From assembly GCF_000745315.1 (NCBI RefSeq), contig NZ_JQNQ01000001.1, forward strand, positions 3,224,001-3,288,000: a stretch of DNA of 64,000 nucleotides. Reading direction: 5' to 3'. This DNA is from Salegentibacter sp. Hel_I_6. GTDB taxonomy: Bacteria > Bacteroidota > Bacteroidia > Flavobacteriales > Flavobacteriaceae. The translations under genes were made by a program, and so were the position numbers. Under the pieces are notes generated by a model. That model was given only the letters and a program-made list of their open reading frames with translations, did not search any database and was not told where the DNA came from. This document shows positions 55,414-63,525 of the stretch, in pieces; within the stretch, counting starts at the first letter, position 1; each line of letters starts with the position of its first letter.

Positions 55414-56034
55414 ATGAATAAAATCTTACTGATTACAGTATTTACGTTAACAAGCCTTAATTTCTATAGCCAGTCTAATAAAGACGAATTACTGGAAAAG
55501 GATATAGCAGGTATAGTTGAAGAAATAAAATTTATGTATCACTATGATCAAGCAACTCGGGAATACTTACATTTTCAGACTTTTGATAAAAATATAACTG
55601 ACAGCATCGAAAGTTTAAGTAAAGAAATGAGGGACAATCGAAGTAATTTCACTCCTGTAAATTCTGATTCTTTAAAAAACAAAATTTGGAACACCTATAT
55701 TAATCCTATGGACCAAATCCATACAGAACGTATGATTGAAATAACGCAAAAGTACGGTTTTCCTTCCGCTCAAAGGTTAAAGAAATTTTCAAAAGATTCA
55801 ATTGATTTCAATCCACTTATCTTACTAATTCACTCGCCATCTAGATTTTCTAAAGAACTGATTGAAATTGCAAAATACGAAAAAAGCAAAGACAGAATTA
55901 AAAAATGTGATTTCGGATACTTACTTTGGCATTTAAAGGGGCGGTCTGATTTCCAACCAATGTTGGATAATGGGTACGAAATGGCAAAAAATGAAGATGG
56001 AACCTTTAGCTTAAAAGCAGTAGACTGTGAATAA
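55414..56034 (+). CDS. Hypothetical secreted protein (cassette 25)
   Basis: A 206-residue protein with signal peptide MNKILLITVFTLTSLNFYSQ. Helical, charged mature part with MDQIHTERMIEITQKYGFPS and LILLIHSPSRFSKELIEIAK, a pattern I have seen in DUF6624-like proteins but cannot confirm. Function unknown. Leader 28 bp. Confidence 0.65.
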   Translation: MNKILLITVFTLTSLNFYSQSNKDELLEKDIAGIVEEIKFMYHYDQATREYLHFQTFDKNITDSIESLSKEMRDNRSNFTPVNSDSLKNKIWNTYINPMDQIHTERMIEITQKYGFPSAQRLKKFSKDSIDFNPLILLIHSPSRFSKELIEIAKYEKSKDRIKKCDFGYLLWHLKGRSDFQPMLDNGYEMAKNEDGTFSLKAVDCE

Positions 56035-56040
56035 AAACTT

Positions 56041-56170
56041 TGCACAACAATATATAAAAGCAATGCTTAATCCTGTCTCAAATCGAGATTCCGTACTCGC
56101 TTGCTCAGCGGATTGTCCTACGGACAATGACGCTCGCCCGCTCGCACAGTTTTTATACGAGACGTTGGCA
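56041..56170 (+). repeat. attC of cassette 25
   Basis: R'' TGCACAAC complements TTGTGCA. Main type (TATAAAAGCAATGC); ends TTTTTATACGAGACG\|TTGGC. Confidence 0.9.
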
Positions 56171-56184
56171 ACAAGCTCCGAAAA

Positions 56185-56649
56185 ATGAAAAGACAACATT
56201 TCATATTCGCTTTATTTCTTCTGACCATTATTGGCTGTGGAAGCATAAATAACGGATTAGAAAAAGAAAAAATAGTTTTTAAACCAGAAGATACTGGAAT
56301 TAGAAAAACCTACACGATTCGAGTACCCGATCTTGAGGAAAACGAAAAGACAATACTCCAAGAATTCGGAGGGCACGGACACGGATTTAGAGTTGTTTAT
56401 GCGGACTCTTCAATAATTTATTATACCAATGATGACGCTATCGCAACTCCAAATTTCAAGAACTATGAAACTATAGGTTGGCTGGGATTTGATCTTTTGA
56501 ATAAGAAAAAAGATACAATTGTTCACGGACAACAGGACAATGGACTTTTTTGGAAAGAAATAAAAGTAGGTGAAGAGTTTATTGGCTATCTAAATGTTTC
56601 ACCAGCTGATAAAGAACTTTTTGATGAATCGATAAAAACACTGAAATAA
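56185..56649 (+). CDS. Hypothetical lipoprotein (cassette 26; duplicate of 40198)
   Basis: A 154-residue lipoprotein with the same amino-acid sequence as the cassette 12 protein 16 kb upstream (lipobox IIGC, GGHGHGF motif). The flanking cassette sequence from TTGGCAACAAGCTCC to GTTGCCAAC is also shared. Here the attC is intact, which defines the insertion point of the IS element in the twin. Confidence 0.7.
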   Translation: MKRQHFIFALFLLTIIGCGSINNGLEKEKIVFKPEDTGIRKTYTIRVPDLEENEKTILQEFGGHGHGFRVVYADSSIIYYTNDDAIATPNFKNYETIGWLGFDLLNKKKDTIVHGQQDNGLFWKEIKVGEEFIGYLNVSPADKELFDESIKTLK

Positions 56650-56654
56650 AGCCA

Positions 56655-56785
56655 GTTGCCAACAATATATAAAAACAATGCTCAATTTGTTCTTGAATCG
56701 AAACCCCGTGTTCGCTTGCATAGCGGATTGTCCTGCGGACAATCAAGCTTGCCCGCTCGCACAGTTTTTATACGGGACGTTGTGG
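56655..56785 (+). repeat. attC of cassette 26
   Basis: R'' GTTGCCAAC complements TTGGCAAC. Main type, uninterrupted counterpart of attC 12; ends TTTTTATACGGGACG\|TTGTGG. Confidence 0.9.
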
Positions 56786-56805
56786 TGCATTAAAATAAAA
56801 CACAT

Positions 56806-57345
56806 ATGAAAACAAAGGAAGTCAAAGAATTTTTACCATTCGCAATCTTATCTATTATCGGACTTGTTTCAGTTCTTCAAGTTCTGTTGACCGATTACAC
56901 TTTTAATTACCGACAATATATTGGATTATCATTATTAATGGTTTGTGGCATATTCTTTTTCACTGACAGAAGGTTATATAGATACTTTTTCGGTATTACA
57001 TTGATTTTAGGAACTTTAAATTTAATTGCTTTTTCTACTTACATTTTCGCCTTCTATTTTATTTTCTTTCCAATACAGATATTACCATTTATTTTTTTAG
57101 TGGTTTATTTAATTAAATATAGAGAACGCATTAGTGATTTATATTTCCGATCCATTCAAAAAAGTGAGGAAGAAGAACAGGAGTATTACGATAGAAAAAT
57201 AAAACGGTTCAAAGAAAAATTTTCTGAATTGAGCGACCCAGAAATTGAAGACAAGTTAAATCAAGAACTAGTTCCAGAAGCAAAACAGGCTCTGATAGAA
57301 TTAATAGAAAATAGAAACCAGAAAACGCACCACAACAGTATATAA
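56806..57345 (+). CDS. Multi-helix membrane protein (cassette 27)
   Basis: A 179-residue protein with about four helices (residues 10-30, 40-52, 60-82, 84-106) and a C-terminal cytosolic coiled coil rich in E and K (SEEEEQEYYDRKIKRFKEKF). Function unknown. The last residues HHNSI and the stop are encoded by attC sequence. Confidence 0.68.
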   Translation: MKTKEVKEFLPFAILSIIGLVSVLQVLLTDYTFNYRQYIGLSLLMVCGIFFFTDRRLYRYFFGITLILGTLNLIAFSTYIFAFYFIFFPIQILPFIFLVVYLIKYRERISDLYFRSIQKSEEEEQEYYDRKIKRFKEKFSELSDPEIEDKLNQELVPEAKQALIELIENRNQKTHHNSI

Positions 57346-57460
57346 AAACAATGCTAAAACCTATCTCGAATCGGATGTCCGTGCTCGCTTGAAACGCCTG
57401 ATTGTCCTACGGACAATCAAGCTCGCCAGCTCGCACTATTTTTTATACGGGACGTTGTAC
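57326..57460 (+). repeat. attC of cassette 27
   Basis: R'' GCACCACAAC complements TTGTGGTGC. Main type; ends TTTTTTATACGGGACG\|TTGTAC. Confidence 0.9.
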
Positions 57461-57476
57461 ACCATTTAAAAAAACA

Positions 57477-58046
57477 TTGAGAACAGAAATAAAATACATA
57501 GAATTAAAGAGTGGATTTTCGGATAACGGAACCGCTTGGATTGGACTCGTTTCATTCTCTAAAAGCGGAAAAACAGTTTATTTTGATGGTAAAGGATTTC
57601 AAAGTTTAAATGGAACTGGAATTTCAGGCGGAAACTATTATGAAGTTGAATCTGGAAATGAATACTGGATTTCTGGAGTTAAAAAAAATATGTCTGACCG
57701 ACACAAATTTGGCGGAGGAAGAATCTTTGTAGAAAAACGGATTTTAAATGATTATCTGCAAACTATCGGAAAAACAGAATTGCCAAAATCTGGCTATGAA
57801 TTAATCGAAGTAGAAACTGAAAAACCGACTGAAAGAATTAATGAATTAGAAAATTCTCAACTGGAAGCATCAGAAATTGACGAAAGTATTTATACTAAAA
57901 CGCCAAAGGAATTGACAAATTCCGAACTTCAATTTCTTATCGAAGAACTAATCGAAGGCGAAAAGAATGCCAAGTATAATAAAGGTAGGCGAATGATTAA
58001 AAAAGACAGAATTGAATTAGAAACGGAACTTGAGAAACGTGAATAA
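57477..58046 (+). CDS. Hypothetical protein (cassette 28)
   Basis: A 189-residue soluble protein. The N-terminal part (TEIKYIELKSGFSDNGTAWI, then GLVSFSKSGKTVYFDGKGFQ) looks like a small beta-barrel with a conserved GGGRIFVEKRIL patch. The C-terminal part is helical and charged. Function unknown. No ATG precedes the conserved-looking region, so TTG at 57477 is taken as start; a reading from 57402 would begin inside the previous attC. Confidence 0.6.
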   Translation: MRTEIKYIELKSGFSDNGTAWIGLVSFSKSGKTVYFDGKGFQSLNGTGISGGNYYEVESGNEYWISGVKKNMSDRHKFGGGRIFVEKRILNDYLQTIGKTELPKSGYELIEVETEKPTERINELENSQLEASEIDESIYTKTPKELTNSELQFLIEELIEGEKNAKYNKGRRMIKKDRIELETELEKRE

Positions 58047-58050
58047 AAAC

Positions 58051-58187
58051 GGTGTACAACAATGTATAACCGCAATTACGGCGGATTCGACTACGTCCGA
58101 ATCCACTCGGAATTGCTAACTCCTGTGCTAATCCTAAAAATTAAGTAACTTTAACTCCATAACTGCGGTTATACGAGACCGTTGCAA
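58051..58187 (+). repeat. attC of cassette 28, distinct family
   Basis: R'' GGTGTACAAC complements TTGTACACC. Arms TGTATAACCGCAATTA and TAACTGCGGTTATAC pair roughly, with inner TCGACTACGTCCGAA; ends ACGAGACCG\|TTGC. Confidence 0.8.
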
Positions 58188-58526
58188 AAAATGCCGCTGA
58201 CAAACAAAACGCAGAGAAAATAAAAACTGACTCAAGTATAATGAATCTCTAAAACATCATTTTTGGAAGGAAAGAAAAAGTGAGGTTTTCAAGAAAAATT
58301 ACGACGGATTACTTACTCGGGCGGAGAAAAAAAAGCGCAAAAAGTATCATTTTAGAGAAGTAAGATAAATTGGGTTTCAAAGAATAATTTTCAACGGATT
58401 TTCTCACTCAGATGGAGAAAAAAACGGACGAAAATTTGGCTTTTTTAAGAGGTAAGGAAATTTGTAATTTTAAATAAATCACAGCGGACTCGATTAATAT
58501 CAGGAATAAAACCATTACATATTAGT
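58188..58526. other. Long non-coding leader of cassette 29
   Basis: About 340 bp with no convincing frame. Repeating words of the type ACGGATTA/TTTTCTCACTCAG/GGGCGGAG occur several times (about 58300, 58400), like the tails of cassettes 21, 22 and 35. Could be a decayed gene or an RNA. Confidence 0.35.
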
Positions 58527-58649
58527 ATGAAAAAAAAGAAAGTCAAGCTTTTCAATATAGTTGCAATTATTGCGCTAATTATTTTATTAATAATATTCTT
58601 GGACTGGACACTTGAACACGCAATACACGGATGGAAGAATCCAATGTAG
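58527..58649 (+). CDS. 40-residue single-helix membrane peptide (cassette 29)
   Basis: ATG frame MKKKKVKLFNIVAIIALIIL, then LIIFLDWTLEHAIHGWKNPM: basic start, one helix, polar tail. It is the only plausible gene of cassette 29. Function unknown; short length makes it uncertain. Confidence 0.45.
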   Translation: MKKKKVKLFNIVAIIALIILLIIFLDWTLEHAIHGWKNPM

Positions 58650-58739
58650 CTTTTTTATAAAATACTGGTAACTGGACCAAAAACAAGTAAAAAAGAAAAC
58701 GGAGAGCAACAGGGGGGCTCACTCAGGCGGGCGGCACTA

Positions 58740-58872
58740 TTTTGCAACACTGTATAAAAACAATGCTATCTTAATCTCGAATCGAAAGTCTGTGTGTACT
58801 TGCTGCATCTGATTTTCCTACGGAAAATCATCGCTGGCAATCGCCGCACTGTTTTTATACGGGACGTTGGCA
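58740..58872 (+). repeat. attC of cassette 29
   Basis: R'' TTTTGCAAC complements TTGCAAAA. Outer arms of the main type; the middle (TCCTACGGA, CGCTGGCAATCGCCGC) matches attC 13. Ends TTTTTATACGGGACG\|TTGGC. Confidence 0.88.
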
Positions 58873-58900
58873 ACAAGCTGAAAATTAAAATAACTGACCA

Positions 58901-59197
58901 TTGAAAATCAAAAAATTTTTAGAAAAATACTCGGAAAAGCCGCCTTCAACCTTTAGCCGACTTTTTATTACCTTTCTTTTCGGAATTTTACCATTCACGA
59001 TCATTTTTGGATTACTGACCATTGCAGGAATTGAACCTGTTACCTTAAATGGTAAAGATTATTACGGATTTGCCGGACTATTAGTTTTACTGATCGCTAC
59101 TCCAATTACTGCATCGGTTTTTGCGATTTTTATTTATCTATACTTACTGATCGGATTTTTAATGTTGAATGGACTTAAAAAACTTTTGGTACGGTAA
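58901..59197 (+). CDS. Two-helix membrane protein (cassette 30)
   Basis: A 98-residue protein with two long helices (about residues 22-45 and 58-88) and a basic C-terminus (LKKLLVR). Function unknown. Initiation at TTG (58901) is assumed because no earlier ATG is in frame and the basic N-terminus MKIKKFLEKYSEKPP is sensible. Confidence 0.55.
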   Translation: MKIKKFLEKYSEKPPSTFSRLFITFLFGILPFTIIFGLLTIAGIEPVTLNGKDYYGFAGLLVLLIATPITASVFAIFIYLYLLIGFLMLNGLKKLLVR

Positions 59198-59204
59198 AAA
59201 GCCA

Positions 59205-59335
59205 GTTGCCAACAATATATAAAAACAATGCTAAAACCTGTCTCAAATCCAAATTTCGTGCTTGCTTGCTTCGCTGATTGTCCTTCGGACAATAACGCTC
59301 GCCAGCTCGCACTGTTTTTATACGAGACGTTGTGT
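59205..59335 (+). repeat. attC of cassette 30
   Basis: R'' GTTGCCAAC complements TTGGCAAC. Main type; ends ACTGTTTTTATACGAGACG\|TTGTGTG. Confidence 0.9.
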
Positions 59336-59436
59336 GCCATTGAAAGATGGTAGAAAGGCAAAATATGACCTCATAAATCAAATATAGATGTAGTTTTACA
59401 TTGCAATTTTATAGTAATAATTCACAAATAAATAAG

Positions 59437-59655
59437 ATGAAAGATTTAAGAATAGGAAAATTACTTTTTAAAATAAAAGCAGTCCATACAATTGCATTTG
59501 CATTTTTTATTAATGGAATTATATTAGGCGGATTCATAGCATCTTCAATTTTAGCGGATAGAGGTATCAATGTTCTCTTTCTAATAATTCTGCTACTTAT
59601 CACTTGGATTCCTTTTTACCCAACAATATCGAAGAACGTTGAGGAGTTACCTTAA
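59437..59655 (+). CDS. Two-helix small membrane protein (cassette 31)
   Basis: A 72-residue protein, MKDLRIGKLLFKIKAVHTIA..., two helices (about 15-38 and 43-60). Function unknown. ATG at 59437 chosen over a TTG at 59401. A 107-bp leader precedes and a 110-bp non-coding tail follows; the attC holds intron copy 4. Confidence 0.58.
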   Translation: MKDLRIGKLLFKIKAVHTIAFAFFINGIILGGFIASSILADRGINVLFLIILLLITWIPFYPTISKNVEELP

Positions 59656-59764
59656 AATTTGAGTATTGGAAGAATGACTTGACAAATCCTCGATTATTTC
59701 GTTGCTGATTGCGAAAATTGATAAGCTAATGAGATGTTTATTTTAAGAAGAACCACGTCACACA

Positions 59765-61619
59765 ATCGAGTGGATGGCTCCGTCATCAAATGACGGAGTG
59801 CACCCCTCACACCACCGTACGTGCGGGTCTCGCATACGGCGGTTCAACAATGAAACTCATCTATTGTAGTATTCGATTAGACTAACATAACCTTTCATTT
59901 TTAAGCGTTTTACGGTGATGGTGGTACGCAGAATGGGACTTTGAGCCACTGCCCAGCCGCCCATTCGGGTACGACTCCAGGCATAAGCCTGGTCTGGATT
60001 AATTCCCAACCGAATAAGGTTTTTCCGTTTTCGTTCGGGCTTTTTCCAGTGATGCCAAATGCAATATCGTAAACGATTCCTTAACCATTCTTCCAGCTTT
60101 TTAAGCTTTCCTAGAATGGATGCCGGTTTGAAGTAGTTTATCCAGCCCCTTAGCAATAAATTGATTCTGTGGATACGTTCTTCAAAGCTTGCAGGAGTGG
60201 TCTTTTTGGTAATATATTTAAGTTTAGCCTTAAATGTATCCCATTTTGACGCTTCTGCCACAAGTTGATACTTTGCCTTTTCTCCTTTCTTGTAGGTTGG
60301 CACAAAACCAAATCCCAGTACCTGAAAGGTTAAAGGCTTACGTATTCCGCTTTTCTTCCTATTGATTGGAAGCTGGAGTTTATCCCGCAGAAATTTGTAG
60401 ATACTATTACCTACGCGTTTCGCAGCGGGTTTACTTCGAACGTAAATACTAAAATCATCGGCATATCTCACGTAGCGATGTCCACGCCTTTCCAGTTCTT
60501 TATCCAGCTCATTGAGCAGAATATTGGAGAGCAAAGGACTTAAGGGAGAACCTTGTGGGACTCCTTTCCTGCGTTTATGCAACTTGCCGTTAATTTGTAT
60601 CGGAGCTCTCAAAAATGACCGCAATAACTTTAAAGTAGCCCGGCATTTTACCTTTTTGAATATCAAGTCTAACAGGACATCGTGGGCCACTTCATCAAAG
60701 AAGCTCTTTAAATCAATATCGACGATGTTTTGGTAGCCAGAATTGATATTTTCAAGGCTCTGTGCAACGGCCTGATGGGCATTGCGGTTTGGTCTGAACC
60801 CATAACTGTACTTTTGGAAGTCTGGCTCAAATACTGGTTGCAAAACCTGATGTAATGCTTGCTGAAATACCCTGTCGACAACCGTGGGAATACCGAGTAA
60901 ACGTTTCTTCCCGTTGCTTTTTGGTATTTCAACCCCCAGTACTGAAGACACCTGATATTCCCCTCGTTCTATCTGCCGGGCGTATTGTTTACCGTGAGCT
61001 TTTAGAATAGATTGGAGTCCTGTTATTTGAACGTTATCTATACCTGCTGCCCCTTTGTTTCGGTACACCTGACGGAAGGCTTGGTTTAGGTTCTTTTTAC
61101 TTGTTAATTCTTTAATCATTAATACTAAAACAAATTTGTTGTCTCGCTTGATCGAAGGCTATTATTTTACCGGAAGGCTATCCCGTAACATAAAATAACT
61201 CCAAGGTTCATTAAAGACCATTATCGTTCAGTCCTTCACCGGCTTATCAGGTGGCCGGCTACTATGACTTCGGCTGACTTCTCCATCAAGCCATTCCGTG
61301 GCTATGGAGATCTCCCCAGGTAAGAACATCTTCTTTCCCCTGATTCCTGCCGGATCTACTATTTCGGTATTCATTTCGAAAGAAATGTTTAGGACATCAC
61401 AATGATGTGCTTGCTCATCCAACCTTGTAGCCTCATATCCGGTTCCTGTTCGTCAGTACCAGGGTTTGTAGTCCCGCTTCCTTCAGTCCCAACTTCGCAG
61501 TTGGCAACCTTGCGGCTTACTAATGGTTCAAGGCGTCACCCCCGCCCATAAGGGACTTGCACCCTTTAGATTAATCTTTTACCTTTCGGTGAAAGAAAAG
61601 ATGCCCATGCTGGGCACAC
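59765..61619 (-). mobile_element. Group IIC (attC-type) intron, copy 4 (diverged)
   Basis: A 1855-bp relative of the other three introns with many scattered substitutions and one extra base. Same ends (GTGTGCCC, ACTCGAT) and same target position (CACA\|ACAT). It represents an older insertion or a second lineage. Confidence 0.9.
59857..61119 (-). CDS. Group II intron reverse transcriptase/maturase (intron copy 4)
   Basis: A 420-residue homologue with roughly fifteen substitutions relative to copies 1-3 (for example EYQVSSVLGVEI, EPDFQKYSYGF, KELERRGHRY). YADD and the class C maturase end are intact, so it is probably still functional. Confidence 0.94.
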   Translation of the reverse strand: MIKELTSKKNLNQAFRQVYRNKGAAGIDNVQITGLQSILKAHGKQYARQIERGEYQVSSVLGVEIPKSNGKKRLLGIPTVVDRVFQQALHQVLQPVFEPDFQKYSYGFRPNRNAHQAVAQSLENINSGYQNIVDIDLKSFFDEVAHDVLLDLIFKKVKCRATLKLLRSFLRAPIQINGKLHKRRKGVPQGSPLSPLLSNILLNELDKELERRGHRYVRYADDFSIYVRSKPAAKRVGNSIYKFLRDKLQLPINRKKSGIRKPLTFQVLGFGFVPTYKKGEKAKYQLVAEASKWDTFKAKLKYITKKTTPASFEERIHRINLLLRGWINYFKPASILGKLKKLEEWLRNRLRYCIWHHWKKPERKRKNLIRLGINPDQAYAWSRTRMGGWAVAQSPILRTTITVKRLKMKGYVSLIEYYNR

Positions 61620-61743
61620 ACATTATATAAAAACAATGCTTAATTTATTCTTGAATCCAAGATTAGTGCTCGCTTGCTTAGAGGATTGTCCTGCGGACAA
61701 TCACGCTCGCCAACTCGCACAGTTTTTATACGGGACGTTGTGT
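61620..61743 (+). repeat. attC of cassette 31 (right part, split by intron)
   Basis: Resumes ACATTATATAAAAACAATGC, ends TTTTTATACGGGACG\|TTGTGTG. The R'' part CACACA is at 59759-59764. Confidence 0.88.
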
Positions 61744-61762
61744 GCAAGCAAAACGAATCATA

Positions 61763-62266
61763 ATGAAAGTAAAACTGACAATATTAATTTTCCTAATTGG
61801 AAGTGTAACATCGATTTGCGGACAGACAGTATCGAAAAATGAACTAAGAGAAATTCTGCAGGAAACATTGACTAAATCTCGAGAATTTGTGCCAAATGCA
61901 ACTAACTCTTGGTTTTACGACAATAGTGAGAATGATTATGGGACGAGGGATACTTTGATTTTAAATACTGCTCGAAGTTATAAAAGAGATTATTGCCAAA
62001 CAATAGACTGGACTTTCTATGAATGGAATAAATTCAGACTTGAAGTTGCGGACTATTGTAATGAACCACCGACAAAATTGGCCTCCAAAGATGAAGATTA
62101 TTTTCAACTTCTGATAAAAGAGATTGATGGTGAGATTAATTTATTAGTTCAAAATCAAAATGGCATTCAAGACAAATTCGAAATAATAGAATTCAAAGAA
62201 AACCTAGCAGCTGAGAGTGGTAGCAGCCAATTCGACTATACATTAAAACTAAAACGGATTAAATAA
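61763..62266 (+). CDS. Hypothetical secreted protein (cassette 32)
   Basis: A 167-residue protein with signal peptide MKVKLTILIFLIGSVTSICG. The mature part has RDTLILNTARSYKRDYCQTIDW-like and VADYCNEPP segments with two cysteines that could pair. Family unknown. ATG at 61763 is chosen; a GTG 21 bases upstream would add a basic stretch before the signal. Confidence 0.63.
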   Translation: MKVKLTILIFLIGSVTSICGQTVSKNELREILQETLTKSREFVPNATNSWFYDNSENDYGTRDTLILNTARSYKRDYCQTIDWTFYEWNKFRLEVADYCNEPPTKLASKDEDYFQLLIKEIDGEINLLVQNQNGIQDKFEIIEFKENLAAESGSSQFDYTLKLKRIK

Positions 62267-62271
62267 AGCCA

Positions 62272-62404
62272 GCACACAACACTGTATAAAAAAAATGCTC
62301 AAACCTGTCTCAATTCGAAAATCCCTGCTTGTTTGCAACGCCTGATTGTCCTGCGGACAATCAAGCTCGCCAGCTCGCACTATTTTTTATACGGGACGTT
62401 AGCA
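62272..62404 (+). repeat. attC of cassette 32
   Basis: R'' GCACACAAC complements TTGTGTGC. Main type; ends TTTTTTATACGGGACG\|TTAGC. Confidence 0.9.
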
Positions 62405-62416
62405 AACAGTAAAAAA

Positions 62417-62830
62417 ATGAAAATAAAATACAAGAAAAAGCGGTTCAATCGATACCTTATTTTTGGAATTCTATGGACAATTTTAGGTTTTCTTAATTTG
62501 AACTATTCCGTTGAAAATAACTGGATGGATTACGGATTTTTAGTAATAGCAATACTCTACTGGAGTAGTTTTTTTTACGAAAAAAGCAATCAATACCTGA
62601 CCATCGATGATAAATCGATCAAGAAAAATTCTCTTTCTGGAAAAAAACTCTACCTATCCGATATAAACTGGATTAAAAAATTCGCTGGTGATTATATCTT
62701 AAAAACTGACACGGAGGAATTAACTATTAATTCGGGGGTGGTTGATGAAAAGTCTTTAATCGAACTCGAGCGAATCCTTTCGAAGTTGGATCTGCCAGCG
62801 GACAAAACACCGTTTGCTAACAACATATAA
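62417..62830 (+). CDS. Small membrane protein with PH-like domain (cassette 33)
   Basis: A 137-residue protein with two helices (about residues 10-28 and 33-50) and a beta-rich tail: YLTIDDKSIKKNSLSGKKLY, LSDINWIKKFAGDYILKT and DEKSLIELERILSK. The layout and length mirror the chromosomal tandem pair at 216-1047 (WDNEKIEIS, YYWRNIDGF, SEADIKKLKTEL), suggesting a shared family. The last residues FANNI and the stop lie in the attC. ATG at 62417. Confidence 0.68.
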   Translation: MKIKYKKKRFNRYLIFGILWTILGFLNLNYSVENNWMDYGFLVIAILYWSSFFYEKSNQYLTIDDKSIKKNSLSGKKLYLSDINWIKKFAGDYILKTDTEELTINSGVVDEKSLIELERILSKLDLPADKTPFANNI

Positions 62831-62944
62831 AAACAATGCTTACTTAGGTTTTGAATTTAAACTCCATGCTCGCTTGCAACGCCTGATTGTCCTGCGGACA
62901 ATCAAGCTCGCCAGCTCGCACTGTTTTTATACGGGACGTTGGCA
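62812..62944 (+). repeat. attC of cassette 33
   Basis: R'' GTTTGCTAAC complements TTAGCAAAC. Main type; ends ACTGTTTTTATACGGGACG\|TTGGC. Supplies the stop codon of the cassette gene. Confidence 0.9.
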
Positions 62945-62960
62945 ACAATTAAAACCAAAA

Positions 62961-63353
62961 ATGATGAAAACTAGAGTATTATTATTTTTCCTTCTTGCCT
63001 CATTAATTTCCTGTTCAGATGATGATTCGGAGGAATGTATCGGTTACAGACCAGAAAATGTAAAAGAGGTTAATGCCCCATCTTCAGGGAAGGTAAATGA
63101 GACAGTAGAAATTGAAGTAAAATTCTCAGTCTACAATGGATGCGGGGAATTCGGAAAATTCGTTGAGAGCGGAAGTGAACAATCAAAAGTAATAGAGGTT
63201 CAGGCAAAGTATGAGGGATGTATTTGTACCCAAGATATACCAACCATAATTGCAGTTTATGAATTTACTCCCTCAACTCCTGGAGAATATGAGTTGAAAT
63301 TCAAGTCCGGAGAAACGGATTATATTACGGTGAATATTGCCGTGACGGATTAA
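62961..63353 (+). CDS. Hypothetical lipoprotein with Ig-like domain (cassette 34)
   Basis: A 130-residue lipoprotein (MMKTRVLLFFLLASLISC, then SDDDSEEC, the acidic export-type signal). The mature part is all-beta: APSSGKVNETVEIEVKFSVY, IAVYEFTPSTPGEYELKFKS and YITVNIAV, resembling a small immunoglobulin-like domain with four cysteines. Function unknown. Confidence 0.65.
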   Translation: MMKTRVLLFFLLASLISCSDDDSEECIGYRPENVKEVNAPSSGKVNETVEIEVKFSVYNGCGEFGKFVESGSEQSKVIEVQAKYEGCICTQDIPTIIAVYEFTPSTPGEYELKFKSGETDYITVNIAVTD

Positions 63354-63357
63354 AACT

Positions 63358-63489
63358 GTTGCCAACAGCATATAAAAACAATGCTCAAACCTGTCTTGAA
63401 TCGACACTCCGTGCTCGCTTGCAACGCCTGATTGTCCTGCGGACAATCACGCTGGCCAGCTCGCACAGTTTTTATACGAGACGTTGTCA
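63358..63489 (+). repeat. attC of cassette 34
   Basis: R'' GTTGCCAAC complements TTGGCAAC. Main type; ends TTTTTATACGAGACG\|TTGTCAA. Confidence 0.9.
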
Positions 63490-63525
63490 ACCATAGCTCC
63501 TGACCAAAATATAAAATGAAAACAA

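Noticed and set aside
52481..63353. Longer gene readings starting inside attC sites (52481, 57402, 62333, 62814)
   Set aside because: Their N-terminal parts are translated attC sequence (for example SSSPAHTVFI or LRTIKLASSH) and internal starts just after the attC fit better.
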